Below are positions 11,432 to 20,929 of a stretch of 49,403 bases of DNA, piece after piece. Origin of the DNA: Burkholderiaceae bacterium (GTDB lineage: Bacteria > Pseudomonadota > Gammaproteobacteria > Burkholderiales > Burkholderiaceae_E); the NCBI GenBank assembly GCA_024637395.1, contig JAGXFG010000082.1, positions 1 to 49,403 on the forward strand. Direction: 5' to 3'. The first letter of the stretch is position 1, and every line of letters starts with the position of its first letter. The notes beneath the pieces were generated by a model, which searched no databases, was not told where the DNA came from, and was given only the letters and a program-made list of their open reading frames with translations. Made by a program: the position numbers and the translations under genes.

Positions 11432-12078
11432 GACGACGCTCCTTGGTGATGAAAGTGGATCGGTTGGACCCCGTCGCGCGGCGGCGCACTGGCCGGGCAA
11501 CCGTCAAAGGCCACCGGCTCTTCCCAGAGCACGTCGAGCGGTTGCTCGGGTTCGACAGCTGCGGCGTCAAGGTTTTCCCCGGCGATCTCGATGATCGCCG
11601 CCAGCACCGCCGCATAAGGGCTGCCGTGACGGGCCAGTGCCGAGTGGATCAGGTTGAGGATGTGGGCAAATTCGGCCACGAAGGCGTCTGCGGTCGCGTC
11701 GGGCTGGGTCGAGGCGAACTCGAGCGCGATCGGCACGAAGTCGGGCAACTCGCCCGCCTCGAGCATCATGCCGGCTTGGGCGTAGGTCACGCCCAGGTCG
11801 ACCATCGCCTGGCCGCGGTCGCGCGAGTCGCCGTGGACGTGCTCGAAGAGGTGCAGCGACTGTGCCCGGCCGCGATCGAAGGTCTCGACATAGCTGGCCT
11901 CGATCTCAAGCTCGTCGCCGGCCGCCAGCGCATCGACCAGGGCGTCGATTGTGGCCAGCCGCCTGGGCGTCAGCCTGGTCTCGTCATGCAGCGCCGCGCG
12001 GATCTCCGGCAGCGCGGCACGCAGCGCCGCGCCGGGGTAGCAAAGCAGCCTGGCAAGCGCCCGATAGCTCATTCTCAT
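11428..12078 (-). CDS. narJ: Nitrate reductase assembly chaperone
   Basis: NarJ is a cytoplasmic chaperone that holds NarG for molybdenum cofactor insertion and membrane docking, and is not part of the final enzyme. The 216-residue product is all-helical and carries the family signature GRAQSLHLFEHVHGDSRDRG near residue 70. The start at 12078 has AGGAG 7 bases upstream. An internal ATG two codons later is possible. It lies between narH and narI as usual. Confidence 0.95.
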   Translation of the reverse strand: MRMSYRALARLLCYPGAALRAALPEIRAALHDETRLTPRRLATIDALVDALAAGDELEIEASYVETFDRGRAQSLHLFEHVHGDSRDRGQAMVDLGVTYAQAGMMLEAGELPDFVPIALEFASTQPDATADAFVAEFAHILNLIHSALARHGSPYAAVLAAIIEIAGENLDAAAVEPEQPLDVLWEEPVAFDGCPASAPPRDGVQPIHFHHQGASS

Positions 12079-12089
12079 CGCGCTTCTCC

Positions 12090-13610
12090 TCAGGCGGCCT
12101 TGATCGGGATCGTGCGCTTCTTGCGCGACCCGAACAGGCTGGCATCAGTGGCGCCGTCGGAACAGCCGTTGCCGAAGGTGAAGCCGCAGCCCCCCCTGAG
12201 CTCGTAGGCGTTCTCGGCGTACTCCCGATGGGTAGTCGGTATCACGAAGCGCTCCTCATAATCGGCGATCGCCATCACCCGGTACATCTCGTCGACCTGG
12301 GCACTCGTCAGCCCGACCTGCTCGAGCACGGAGGTGTTGGGCTGTCCCTCGACGTGCACGCTACGCATGTAGGAGCGCATCGCCAGCATCCGTTCGAGTG
12401 CCCGTACCACTGGGACGGTGTCGCCGGCGGTCAGGAGGTTGGCCAGGTAACGCACCGGGATGCGCAGCTGGTGCACGTCGGGAATCTCGCCGTTGACGCC
12501 GATGTCGCCGGCGTTGGCCGCCGCCTGGATCGGCGACAGCGGCGGCACGTACCAGACCATCGGCAGCGTCCGGTACTCGGGATGCAAGGGCAACGCGACC
12601 TGCCACTCCACCGCCATCCGGTAGACCGGGCTGCGGGCCGCTGCGTCGAGCCAGGCCTGCGGGATGCCGTCGGCAAGAGCCTGCGCGATCACCTTCGGGT
12701 CGTGCGGGTCCAGGAAGATGTCGAGCTGCGCCTGATACAGGTCCTGCTCCCCGGCCACGCTCGCAGCCTCCTCGATGCGGTCGGCATCGTAGAGCAGCAC
12801 ACCGAGGTAGCGAATCCGGCCCACGCAGGTCTCGGAACACACCGTCGGCTCTCCGGCTTCGATGCGCGGATAGCAGAAGATGCACTTCTCGGCCTTGCCG
12901 CTTTGCCAGTTGTAATAGATCTTCTTGTAGGGGCAGCCGGAGACGCACATCCGCCAGCCGCGGCACTTGTCCTGGTCGATCAGCACGATGCCGTCTTCCT
13001 CGCGCTTGTAGATCGATCCCGACGGGCACGACGCCACGCAAGCAGGGTTGAGACAGTGCTCGCACAGCCGCGGCAGGTACATCATGAAGGTATTCTCGAA
13101 CTGGCCGTAGATGTCCTTCTGCACCGCCTCGAAGTTGACGTCCTTCGAGCGCTTGGAGAATTCGCCGCCGAGGATTTCCTCCCAGTTCGGCCCCCACACG
13201 ATCTTCTCCATCCGCTTGCCGGTGATCAGGCTGCGCGGGCGCGCCGTCGGCGGCGCCTTCATCTCGGGCGCGCTTTGGAGGTGTTCGTAGTCGAAGTCGA
13301 AAGGCTCGTAGTAGTCGTCGATCTCGGGCAGGTTGGGGTTGGCGAAAATCTTGGCGAGCAGCTTCAGCTTCCCGCCCTGGCGCGGTGCAATCTTGCCGTT
13401 GGCCTTGCGCGTCCAACCACCTTGCCAGCGCTCCTGGTTCTCCCATTCCTTCGGGTAGCCGATCCCCGGCTTGGTCTCGACGTTGTTGAACCAGGCGTAT
13501 TCGACGCCCTTGCGATTGGTCCAGACATTCTTGCAGGTCACCGAGCAGGTGTGGCACCCGATGCATTTGTCGAGGTTCAGCACCATCCCGATCTGTGCAC
13601 GTACTTTCAT
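12090..13610 (-). CDS. narH: Respiratory nitrate reductase beta subunit
   Basis: NarH carries electrons from NarI to NarG through three 4Fe-4S clusters and one 3Fe-4S cluster on the cytoplasmic face of the membrane. The 506-residue product has all four cysteine groups: CIGCHTCSVTCKNVW near residue 16, CEHCLNPACVASCP, CRGWRMCVSGCPYKK (with Trp replacing one Cys, as expected for the 3Fe-4S group), and CIFCYPRIEAGEPTVCSETC. A GAGGGAG ribosome site precedes the ATG. It lies 16 bp after narG. Confidence 0.98.
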   Translation of the reverse strand: MKVRAQIGMVLNLDKCIGCHTCSVTCKNVWTNRKGVEYAWFNNVETKPGIGYPKEWENQERWQGGWTRKANGKIAPRQGGKLKLLAKIFANPNLPEIDDYYEPFDFDYEHLQSAPEMKAPPTARPRSLITGKRMEKIVWGPNWEEILGGEFSKRSKDVNFEAVQKDIYGQFENTFMMYLPRLCEHCLNPACVASCPSGSIYKREEDGIVLIDQDKCRGWRMCVSGCPYKKIYYNWQSGKAEKCIFCYPRIEAGEPTVCSETCVGRIRYLGVLLYDADRIEEAASVAGEQDLYQAQLDIFLDPHDPKVIAQALADGIPQAWLDAAARSPVYRMAVEWQVALPLHPEYRTLPMVWYVPPLSPIQAAANAGDIGVNGEIPDVHQLRIPVRYLANLLTAGDTVPVVRALERMLAMRSYMRSVHVEGQPNTSVLEQVGLTSAQVDEMYRVMAIADYEERFVIPTTHREYAENAYELRGGCGFTFGNGCSDGATDASLFGSRKKRTIPIKAA

Positions 13611-13626
13611 TGGATGCTCCCTCGCT

Positions 13627-16600
13627 TCAGGCCGCGCTGGCGGCAGTGGTGGCGGACTCGGCCGGCTCTTCGAGCCAGTCGACCTTGACCATCTTGCGCA
13701 CCACCACGAATTCGTCGCGGTTGCTGCCGATCGTGCCGTAGTAGTTGAACCCGTAGCTCAGCTGCGCGTAGCCGCCGATCATGTGGGTGGGCTTGAGCAC
13801 CGCCCGAGTGACCGAGTTGTGGATCCCGCCGCGGGTGCCGGTGATCTCGGAGCCCGGCGTATTGATTGTCTTCTCCTGGGCGTGGTACATCATCACCATC
13901 CCTGGCTTGACCCGCTGCGAGACCACCGCGCGGGCCGCGATCGCACCGTTGGTGTTGAAGATCTCGATCCAGTCGTTGTCCTCGATGCCGGCCAGCTTCG
14001 CGTCGTCCTCGGAGAGCCAGACAATCGGCCCGCCGCGGCTCAGCGTCAGCATCATCAGGTTGTCGGTATAGGTGGAGTGGATGCCCCACTTCTGGTGCGG
14101 CGTGATGAAGTTGAGCACCAACTCGGTATTGCCGTTGGGCTTCTTGCCCTTGACGTCAGCGATGGTCTTGAAGTCTACCGGCGGCCGGTAGACCACCAGG
14201 GTCTCGCCAAAGGCGCGCATCCACGGATGGTCCTGGTAGAACTGCTGGCGCCCGGAGAGCGTGCGCCAGGGGATCAGTTCGTGGACGTTGGTGTAGCCCG
14301 CCGTATACGACACCTTTTCGCTCTCGAGCCCGGACCAGGTTGGCGAACTTATGATCTTGCGCGGCTGGGCCTGGATGTCGCGGAAGCGGATTTTCTCGTC
14401 CTCGCGGTGCAGCGCCAGGTGCGCGTGCTCGCGGCCGGTCACCTTGGAGAGCGCCTCCCAGGCCTTGACCGCGACCTGCCCGTTGGTTTCCGGGGCGAGC
14501 ATCAGCACCACTTCGGCAGCGTCGATGTCGCTGTCGATCCGTGGCATTCCCTGGGTTGCCCCATCGGCGGCCACCGTGCCGTTCAGCTGTCCCAGTGCCG
14601 CGATCTCGTCGTCGGTATTCCAACCGATCCCCTTGCCGCCGTTGCCGAGCTTGCCCATCAGCGGCCCCAACGCAGTAAAGCGCTTGAAGGTATTCGGGTA
14701 GTCGCGTTCGACCACCGTGATCTGCGGCGCAGTCTTGCCGGGAATCAGGTCGACCTCGCCGCGCTTCCAGTCCTTGACCTCAAACGGCTGCGCCAATTCG
14801 CCTGGCGTGTCGTGCATCAACGGAGTAAGCACCACTTCCTTCTCGACGCCGAGGTGGCCGACGCAGACCTCCGAGAATTTCTTCGCGAAGCCCTTGTAGA
14901 TTTCCCAGTCGGAACGAGCTTCCCACGCCGGGTCGACCGCGGTTGAGAGCGGGTGGATGAACGGGTGCATATCCGAGGTGTTGAGGTCGTTCTTCTCGTA
15001 CCAGGTCGCGGTCGGCAGCACGATGTCCGAATACAGGCAGGTGGTGCTCATCCGGAAATCGATGGTGACCAGCAGGTCGAGCTTGCCCTCGGGCGCCTTG
15101 TCGTGCCACTCGACTTCCTGAGGCTTGGCATCGTCGACACCGAGGTCCTTGCCCTGGATGCCGTTGGTGGTGCCGAGCAGGTGCTTGAGGAAGTATTCGT
15201 GGCCCTTGCCCGATGAGCCCAGCAGATTGGAGCGCCACACGAAGAGGTTGCGTGGCCAGTTGTTCGGGTGGTCGGGGTCCTCGCACGACATCCGCAGCGA
15301 ACCGTCCTTGAGGCCGTTGACCACGTGCTGCTTAGGATCCACCCCGGCGCCCTGCGCGTCGCGCACCACCTGCAACGGATTGGTCTGCAGTTGCGGCGCC
15401 GAGGGCAGCCAGCCCATGCGCTCGGCGCGCACGTTGTAGTCGATCATGCTGCCCTGGTAGGCCTCCCGATCGGCCAGCGGGGACAGCACTTCGGCCATCG
15501 TCAGCCGCTCGTAGCGCCACTGGTCGGTGTGAGCATAGAAGAACGAGGTCGAGTTCTGCTGGCGCGGCGGGCGGATCCAGTCGAGCGCGAACGCCAGCGC
15601 CGTCCAGCCGGTCTGCGGCCGCAGCTTTTCCTGGCCGACGTAGTGGGCCCAGCCACCGCCGGACTTGCCGATGCAACCGCACAGCATCAGCATGTTGATG
15701 ATGCCGCGGTAGTTCATGTCGCTGTGGTACCAGTGGTTCATCCCCGCGCCGATGATGATCATCGACTTGCCTTCGGTCTTGGCAGCGTTGTCGGCAAATT
15801 GGCGCGCGACCGCGATCACCTGTTCGCGCGGCACGCCGGTGATCGGTTCCTGCCAGGCGGGCGTGTAGGGACTGTCGGCGTCGTAGCTGGCGGCGGTGTC
15901 GTCGCCGCCCATGCCGCGGTCGATGCCATAGTTGGCCGCCAGCAGGTCGAACACGGTGGCGACCATCACTTCGCCGCCGTCTTCGCCCAGGCTCAGGCGC
16001 CGCACCGGTACGGAGCGCAGCAGCACGTCGGTCTTCAGGTTATTCGGGAAATGTTCGTTGACGATCCCGCCGAAGTACGGGAACGCCACCAGCGACACCT
16101 CGTGTTCATCAGACAGCAGCGTCAACTGCATCCTGGCATCAGCGCCGTCGCGGGCGTCGCGCGCCTCGAGATTCCATTTGCCGACATCGGCCCGGTCGGC
16201 GGCGCCCCAACGGAACCCGATCGAGCCGTTGGGCAGCGTGATCCGTCCCTGCTCGTCGAACCCGACCGTCTTCCAGTCGGGGTTGTTGGCCTGGCCGAGC
16301 GCGTCGGCAAAATCAGATGCCCGCAGGTAGCGCTCCGGCACCAGCGCCCTGCCCGATGGCGTGTCCTGCTCACGCAAGGTCACCAGCATTGGCAGGTCGG
16401 TGTAGCGGCGCGCGTACTCGTCGAAGTAGGCGCTCGGCTTGGCCCCGAAATAGAACTCCTTGAGAATCACGTGGCCCATTGCCATCGCCACCGCAGCGTC
16501 AGTGCCCTGCTTGGGATGCAGCCAGAGGTCGGCGAGCTTGGCGACCTCCGAATAATCCGGGCAGACCGCCACTGTCTTCGCTCCCTTGTAGCGCACCTCG

Positions 16601-17403
16601 GTAAAGAAATGGGCGTCGGGGGTGCGGGTCTGGGGCACGTTCGAACCCCAGGCGATCAGGAAGGTCGAGTTGTACCAGTCGGCCGACTCGGGCACGTCGG
16701 TCTGCTCGCCCCAGGTCTGCGGCGAAGCCGGCGGCAGGTCACAGTACCAGTCGTAGAAGCTCATCGAAACGCCGCCCAGCAGGCTCAGGTAGCGGCTGCC
16801 GGCCGCGTACGAGACCATCGACATCGCGGGGATCGGCGAGAAGCCGATTAGCCGGTCGGGGCCGTACTTCTTGATGGTGTAGGCATTGGCTGCGGCAACG
16901 ATGGTGTTCACTTCATCCCAGCTCGAGCGCACGAAGCCGCCCAGGCCGCGCCGGCTCTGGTAGTCGCGCCGCTTGGCGTCGTCCTCGACCACCGCCGCCC
17001 ACGCCTCAACCGGATCGAGGTTCTGGCGCGCCTCGCGCCAATGCCTGAGCAGGCGCGCCCGCACCAGCGGGTACTTGACTCGATTCGCGCTGTAGAGGTA
17101 CCAGCTGTAGCTCGCGCCGCGCGAGCAGCCGCGCGGCTCGTGGTTGGGCATGTCCGGTCGCGTTCGCGGGTAGTCGGTCTGCTGCGTCTCCCAGGTGACG
17201 ATCCCGCCCTTGACGTAGACCTTCCACGAGCACGAACCGGTGCAGTTGACGCCGTGGGTCGAGCGCACGATCTTGTCGTGCTGCCAGCGCCCCCGGTACG
17301 AGTCTTCCCAGGTGCGGTCCTCACCGGTGGTCACGCCGTGGCCACCGGAGAACGGCTCCTTGGGCTGCGCAAAGAACGTCAGGCGATCGAGGAAATGGCT
17401 CAT
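13627..17403 (-). CDS. narG: Respiratory nitrate reductase alpha (catalytic) subunit
   Basis: NarG reduces nitrate to nitrite in the cytoplasm at a bis-MGD molybdenum centre. The 1258-residue product matches the usual length (about 1250). The FS0 cluster ligands H50, C54, C58 and C93 have the spacing seen in E. coli. The molybdenum ligand is the Asp of WYCDLPPASP (D224). The N-terminus (MSHFLDRLTFF) is the remnant twin-arginine-like sequence typical of cytoplasm-facing NarG. GGAGAG precedes the ATG. It follows narK2 by 31 bp and is read with narH, narJ and narI. Confidence 0.99.
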   Translation of the reverse strand: MSHFLDRLTFFAQPKEPFSGGHGVTTGEDRTWEDSYRGRWQHDKIVRSTHGVNCTGSCSWKVYVKGGIVTWETQQTDYPRTRPDMPNHEPRGCSRGASYSWYLYSANRVKYPLVRARLLRHWREARQNLDPVEAWAAVVEDDAKRRDYQSRRGLGGFVRSSWDEVNTIVAAANAYTIKKYGPDRLIGFSPIPAMSMVSYAAGSRYLSLLGGVSMSFYDWYCDLPPASPQTWGEQTDVPESADWYNSTFLIAWGSNVPQTRTPDAHFFTEVRYKGAKTVAVCPDYSEVAKLADLWLHPKQGTDAAVAMAMGHVILKEFYFGAKPSAYFDEYARRYTDLPMLVTLREQDTPSGRALVPERYLRASDFADALGQANNPDWKTVGFDEQGRITLPNGSIGFRWGAADRADVGKWNLEARDARDGADARMQLTLLSDEHEVSLVAFPYFGGIVNEHFPNNLKTDVLLRSVPVRRLSLGEDGGEVMVATVFDLLAANYGIDRGMGGDDTAASYDADSPYTPAWQEPITGVPREQVIAVARQFADNAAKTEGKSMIIIGAGMNHWYHSDMNYRGIINMLMLCGCIGKSGGGWAHYVGQEKLRPQTGWTALAFALDWIRPPRQQNSTSFFYAHTDQWRYERLTMAEVLSPLADREAYQGSMIDYNVRAERMGWLPSAPQLQTNPLQVVRDAQGAGVDPKQHVVNGLKDGSLRMSCEDPDHPNNWPRNLFVWRSNLLGSSGKGHEYFLKHLLGTTNGIQGKDLGVDDAKPQEVEWHDKAPEGKLDLLVTIDFRMSTTCLYSDIVLPTATWYEKNDLNTSDMHPFIHPLSTAVDPAWEARSDWEIYKGFAKKFSEVCVGHLGVEKEVVLTPLMHDTPGELAQPFEVKDWKRGEVDLIPGKTAPQITVVERDYPNTFKRFTALGPLMGKLGNGGKGIGWNTDDEIAALGQLNGTVAADGATQGMPRIDSDIDAAEVVLMLAPETNGQVAVKAWEALSKVTGREHAHLALHREDEKIRFRDIQAQPRKIISSPTWSGLESEKVSYTAGYTNVHELIPWRTLSGRQQFYQDHPWMRAFGETLVVYRPPVDFKTIADVKGKKPNGNTELVLNFITPHQKWGIHSTYTDNLMMLTLSRGGPIVWLSEDDAKLAGIEDNDWIEIFNTNGAIAARAVVSQRVKPGMVMMYHAQEKTINTPGSEITGTRGGIHNSVTRAVLKPTHMIGGYAQLSYGFNYYGTIGSNRDEFVVVRKMVKVDWLEEPAESATTAASAA

Positions 17404-17434
17404 GACAACTCTCCAGCTTGGATTCTTTCGGTGC

Positions 17435-18820
17435 TCAACAGGGCATCGGGGCGTTACGGCGGCTGTAGTACCACCAGGTCATCGCGACACAGGTCACGTA
17501 GAAGAAAATGAACATGTAGAGCGCCGCCTCGGGCCCGCCGGTCAGGTCGATCGAGGTGCCGTAGCTCTTGGGGATGAAGAATCCGCCATAGGCCCCGATC
17601 GCCGAGGAGAAGCCGAGCACCGCCGCGGCCTCCTTGTTGGCCTCGCGCACGATCCGCTCCTGCACCTCGGGGCCCTTGCCGACGGCGTCGCGCTGGCGTC
17701 CGGCGAGAAAGATCACCGGGATCATCCTGAAGGTCGAGCCGTTACCGACTCCGGTGGCGGCGAACAGCGCCATGAAGCAGATCAGGAAGCCGTAGAAGTT
17801 GCCACCCACGCCTCCTTTGGGCAGGAAGAACAGCACTCCGAGCACCCCGATGATCATCACCAGGAAGGTCCAGAACGTCACCCGGGCGCCGCCGAGCTTG
17901 TCGGAGAGCCAGCCGCCCGCCGGTCGGATGGCCGCGCCCACCAGCGGTCCGAGCCAGGCGTAATTGAGCGCGTTGACGCCGACGAACTGACTCTTGATCA
18001 ACAGCGGAAAGCCGGCCGAATAGCCGATGAACGAGCCGAAGGTACCCAGGTAGAGCCAGCACATCAGCCAGTTGTGCTTGCGTCGAAAAATCACCGCCTG
18101 GTCGGCAAAAGAGGCCTTGGCATCGGCCAGGTCGTTCATTCCGAACCACGCTGCGATCGCCGAGGCGATGATGAACGGCACCCAGATGAAGCCCGCGTTC
18201 TGCAGCCACAGAGGCACTTGCTGGCCAGCCTTGGTGATCATCTGCGGCTCGCCGCCCAAAGCGCCAAAGATGCCAACGGTGATGGTCAGCGGAACCGCCA
18301 GCTGCACGATCGAGACCCCGAGGTTGCCCAGACCGGCGTTCAGGCCCAGTGCGGTGCCCTTCTGGGCCTTGGGATAGAAGAAGTTGATGTTGGCCATCGA
18401 CGAGGCGAAGTTGCCGCCGCCGAAGCCACACAGCAGCGCCAGGATCACGAACACCACGTACGAGGTGGTTGGATCCTGGACTGCGAAACCGATCCCGAGC
18501 GCCGGCAGCACCAGCGATGCGGTGGAGATCGCGGTCCAGCGCCGGCCACCGAAAATCGGCACTGCGAACGAGTAGAAGATCCGCAAGGTCGCGCCGCAGA
18601 GCGCGGGCAGGGCCGCCAGCCAGAAGAGCTGATTGGTGGAGAACCTGAACCCCACCGCCGGCAGGTTTACCACCACCACCGACCACACCATCCAGACAAC
18701 GAAGGCCAGCGTTAGCGCCGGAATCGAGATCCAGAGGTTACGCCGTGCGATCGCACTGCCCTCCTTCGCCCAGAACTTCTCATCCTCGGGGTTCCAGTGT
18801 TGAATCACATGCGTTGCCAT
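17435..18820 (-). CDS. narK2: Nitrate/nitrite transporter, NarK2 type
   Basis: This 461-residue major facilitator protein has about twelve membrane segments and the nitrate-nitrite-porter signatures GFGGGNFASSMANINFF and GNGSTFRMIPVIF. It has a long hydrophilic loop before the second signature's helix partner. By similarity to paired transporters, the NarK2 type mainly exchanges nitrate for nitrite during nitrate respiration. GGAG precedes the ATG, which lies 6 bp after the narK1 stop. The type assignment is by eye from its position and sequence and is less certain than the family. Confidence 0.92.
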   Translation of the reverse strand: MATHVIQHWNPEDEKFWAKEGSAIARRNLWISIPALTLAFVVWMVWSVVVVNLPAVGFRFSTNQLFWLAALPALCGATLRIFYSFAVPIFGGRRWTAISTASLVLPALGIGFAVQDPTTSYVVFVILALLCGFGGGNFASSMANINFFYPKAQKGTALGLNAGLGNLGVSIVQLAVPLTITVGIFGALGGEPQMITKAGQQVPLWLQNAGFIWVPFIIASAIAAWFGMNDLADAKASFADQAVIFRRKHNWLMCWLYLGTFGSFIGYSAGFPLLIKSQFVGVNALNYAWLGPLVGAAIRPAGGWLSDKLGGARVTFWTFLVMIIGVLGVLFFLPKGGVGGNFYGFLICFMALFAATGVGNGSTFRMIPVIFLAGRQRDAVGKGPEVQERIVREANKEAAAVLGFSSAIGAYGGFFIPKSYGTSIDLTGGPEAALYMFIFFYVTCVAMTWWYYSRRNAPMPC

Positions 18821-18826
18821 GGCGAA

Positions 18827-20098
18827 TTACTCCGTTTCCGATTGCTTGATCGAGCCCTTGGGGGCCGTGGGTGCCAGCAGGTCGGCATTGCGGTACTCGC
18901 TGCGGTACATCCAGATCAGCGACACCCAGACCACGCCGTACATCAACATGAAGGCGCTGGAGCGAATCCCGGTCAGGTCCATCAGCGCGCCGAACATGAT
19001 CGGCAGCAGGAAGCCGCCCATGCCGCCGGCGAGCCCGACTACGCCCGAAACCACACCGATATTGCGCGGGTACTCATCGGCGATGTATTTGAAGGTGCTG
19101 GCCTTGCCGAAAGCGAAGGCCACGCCCAGGACGAACATCAGCGCCGTGAACAGGTAGACGTTCAGGCCCAGGTGAAAGGTCAGCGGACCGTTGGCGGTGC
19201 TGATGGTCAGGTCGGTCTGTGGGTAGGAGAGCAGGAACAGGCAGATCCAGCTCACCCACATCACCCACCAGGTCACCGAGTGCGCGCCGTAACGGTCGGA
19301 GAGCCAGCCGCCGACCGCGCGCAAGACACCGCCCGGGAGCGAGAAGGCCGCGGCCAGCAGCGCGGCAAACCTGATGTCCAGTCCGAACTCGCCGACGTAG
19401 TACTGGACCATCCACAACGCCAGGGCCACGTAGCCGCCGAAGACGATCGAGTAGTACTGGCAGTACTTGAGCACCGTCGGGTCCTTGAGGACCACGAGCT
19501 GCTCACGCCAGGTGACTGATTTGGCGTCGGCGACGTGCGCCTCGTCGTGATGGCTGAACAGCCAGAACAGGATCGCCGTGCCGAGCATCACGCCCGCGTA
19601 GACCCGGGGAACCATGGTCCAGCCAAAGGCGACCAGGATGGCCGGCGCGATGAACTTGTTGAGCGCGGCGCCTGCGTTGCCGGCGCCGAAGATGCCCATC
19701 GCGAACCCCTGGTGTTCGCGAGGAAACCAGCGCGCGACGTAGGGCGTTCCGACCGAGAACGAAGCCCCGGCGACGCCCACGAATAGCCCCACAACCAGGA
19801 ACTGCCAATATTGATCGGCATAAGTGATCAGCCAGATCGGCACGATGGTTACAACCATGGTTCCCATCAGCACGATGCGGCCACGGAAGCGGTCGGTCCA
19901 CATTCCCAGCGGCACGCGCAGCAGCGAACCGCTGAGCACCGGCATGGAAGTCAGCAGGCCGAACTCCGTGGCGTTCAGGCCAAGTTGCTGCTTGATCGGA
20001 ATGCCGATCACCGCGAACATCATCCAGACCATGAAGCAGGTCGTGAACGACAACGTGCTCAGGATCAGAACCGAAACGGCCTTGCGCTCCAACGCCAT
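18827..20098 (-). CDS. narK1: Nitrate transporter, NarK1 type
   Basis: This 423-residue major facilitator protein has about twelve membrane segments, with GTPYVARWFPREHQGFAMG and FGKASTFKYIADEYPRN as nitrate-porter signatures. NarK1 types are usually proton-nitrate symporters that start nitrate uptake. The ATG follows a GAGGAG site. It is the first gene of narK1K2GHJI, 183 bp after narL. That gap holds a strong dyad (20205-20232), the likely site of operon control or of narXL termination. Confidence 0.92.
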   Translation of the reverse strand: MALERKAVSVLILSTLSFTTCFMVWMMFAVIGIPIKQQLGLNATEFGLLTSMPVLSGSLLRVPLGMWTDRFRGRIVLMGTMVVTIVPIWLITYADQYWQFLVVGLFVGVAGASFSVGTPYVARWFPREHQGFAMGIFGAGNAGAALNKFIAPAILVAFGWTMVPRVYAGVMLGTAILFWLFSHHDEAHVADAKSVTWREQLVVLKDPTVLKYCQYYSIVFGGYVALALWMVQYYVGEFGLDIRFAALLAAAFSLPGGVLRAVGGWLSDRYGAHSVTWWVMWVSWICLFLLSYPQTDLTISTANGPLTFHLGLNVYLFTALMFVLGVAFAFGKASTFKYIADEYPRNIGVVSGVVGLAGGMGGFLLPIMFGALMDLTGIRSSAFMLMYGVVWVSLIWMYRSEYRNADLLAPTAPKGSIKQSETE

Positions 20099-20204
20099 AG
20101 ACTGCTCCTCGCGTCCAAATCGTGCCCCCGTGGGCGATAACTGACTCTACGGCCGCGGCGCGCAATGCAACATTCTCCCGAGGTAGGCCAAATGAAAGGC
20201 AGAA

Positions 20205-20232
20205 GAACTATGTGGCAGCGGCCACATAGTTC
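20205..20232. promoter_or_regulatory. 12-bp-stem dyad between narL and narK1
   Basis: GAACTATGTGGC and GCCACATAGTTC form a perfect 12-bp inverted repeat around AGCG. Two readings fit. As RNA on the minus strand it is a strong hairpin downstream of the narL stop, followed by a modestly pyrimidine-rich stretch, so it could be a terminator. As DNA it contains TGTGG-N6-CCACA, the spacing used by CRP/FNR-family proteins (TGTGA-N6-TCACA), centred about 120 bp before narK1. No standard FNR box (TTGAT-N4-ATCAA) was seen. Confidence 0.55.
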
Positions 20233-20281
20233 GAAAGGAGTACGGCTCGGGGTAAGAAGGGCGGCGGCTGGCGCCGCAGCG

Positions 20282-20929
20282 TCAGGCTAGCCCCTGCTCG
20301 ACGGCGAAGACCGCTGCCTGGACCCGGGAACTGAGATTGAGCTTGCGCAGGATGTGCTGGACGTGGACCTTGACCGTGGTCTCCGCGATGCCCAGCAAGC
20401 GGGCGATTTCCTTGTTGCTGGCACCAGCGGCGATCGCGCGCAGAATCTCGCGCTCGCGCGGCGAAAGCATCTCCCCGGGCTGCGCGGCGCTGCTGCCGGC
20501 GGGCGCACTGGCCGCGCGCAGCGCCTTGACCAGCTTGTGGGTCAATTCCGGCGACACCACGGCCTCGCCGGCCAGGGCCCGCCTGATCGAGTCGGTCAGG
20601 ACCTCGCTTTCGACGGTCTTGAGCAGGTAACCGGCAGCGCCGGCAGTGAGCGCCCGGGCAAGGTCATCCTCGTCCTCGCTGACGGTCAGCACGATCACCC
20701 GCGCGGCCGGGGCCGCCTCCCTGATCGCGGCGATCGCCTCAACCCCATTGACGCCCGGCATGTGGTTGTCGAGCAGCACCACATCGGGGCGCAACTCGGC
20801 GACGCGCCGCAACGCTTCCCCGGCGTCACCGGCCTCGCCGACGACCGCAAACGACGGGTCACCCGAGAGCAGCGCCTTCAGCCCCCGGCGAAACAGCGTG
20901 TGGTCGTCGACCAACATGATCCTGATCAC
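20282..20929 (-). CDS. narL: Nitrate/nitrite response regulator
   Basis: NarL is the DNA-binding partner of NarX. The 215-residue product has a receiver domain (about 1-120) with D8, D9 and phospho-acceptor D54 (VVLLDNHMPGVNG). A LuxR/GerE helix-turn-helix spans about 148-207 (LSPREREILRAIAAGAS, ETTVKVHVQHILRKL). The GTG start overlaps the narX stop in a GTGA at 20926-20929. The narK1 to narI operon lies immediately downstream and is the expected target. I did not find a convincing paired NarL heptamer upstream of narK1. Confidence 0.95.
   Translation of the reverse strand: MIRIMLVDDHTLFRRGLKALLSGDPSFAVVGEAGDAGEALRRVAELRPDVVLLDNHMPGVNGVEAIAAIREAAPAARVIVLTVSEDEDDLARALTAGAAGYLLKTVESEVLTDSIRRALAGEAVVSPELTHKLVKALRAASAPAGSSAAQPGEMLSPREREILRAIAAGASNKEIARLLGIAETTVKVHVQHILRKLNLSSRVQAAVFAVEQGLA

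Noticed and set aside
20099-20281. FNR box or paired NarL heptamers for the nar operon
   Set aside because: No TTGAT-N4-ATCAA was found. One TACTCCT heptamer is present (minus strand, 20236-20242) but without a partner at the usual spacing.
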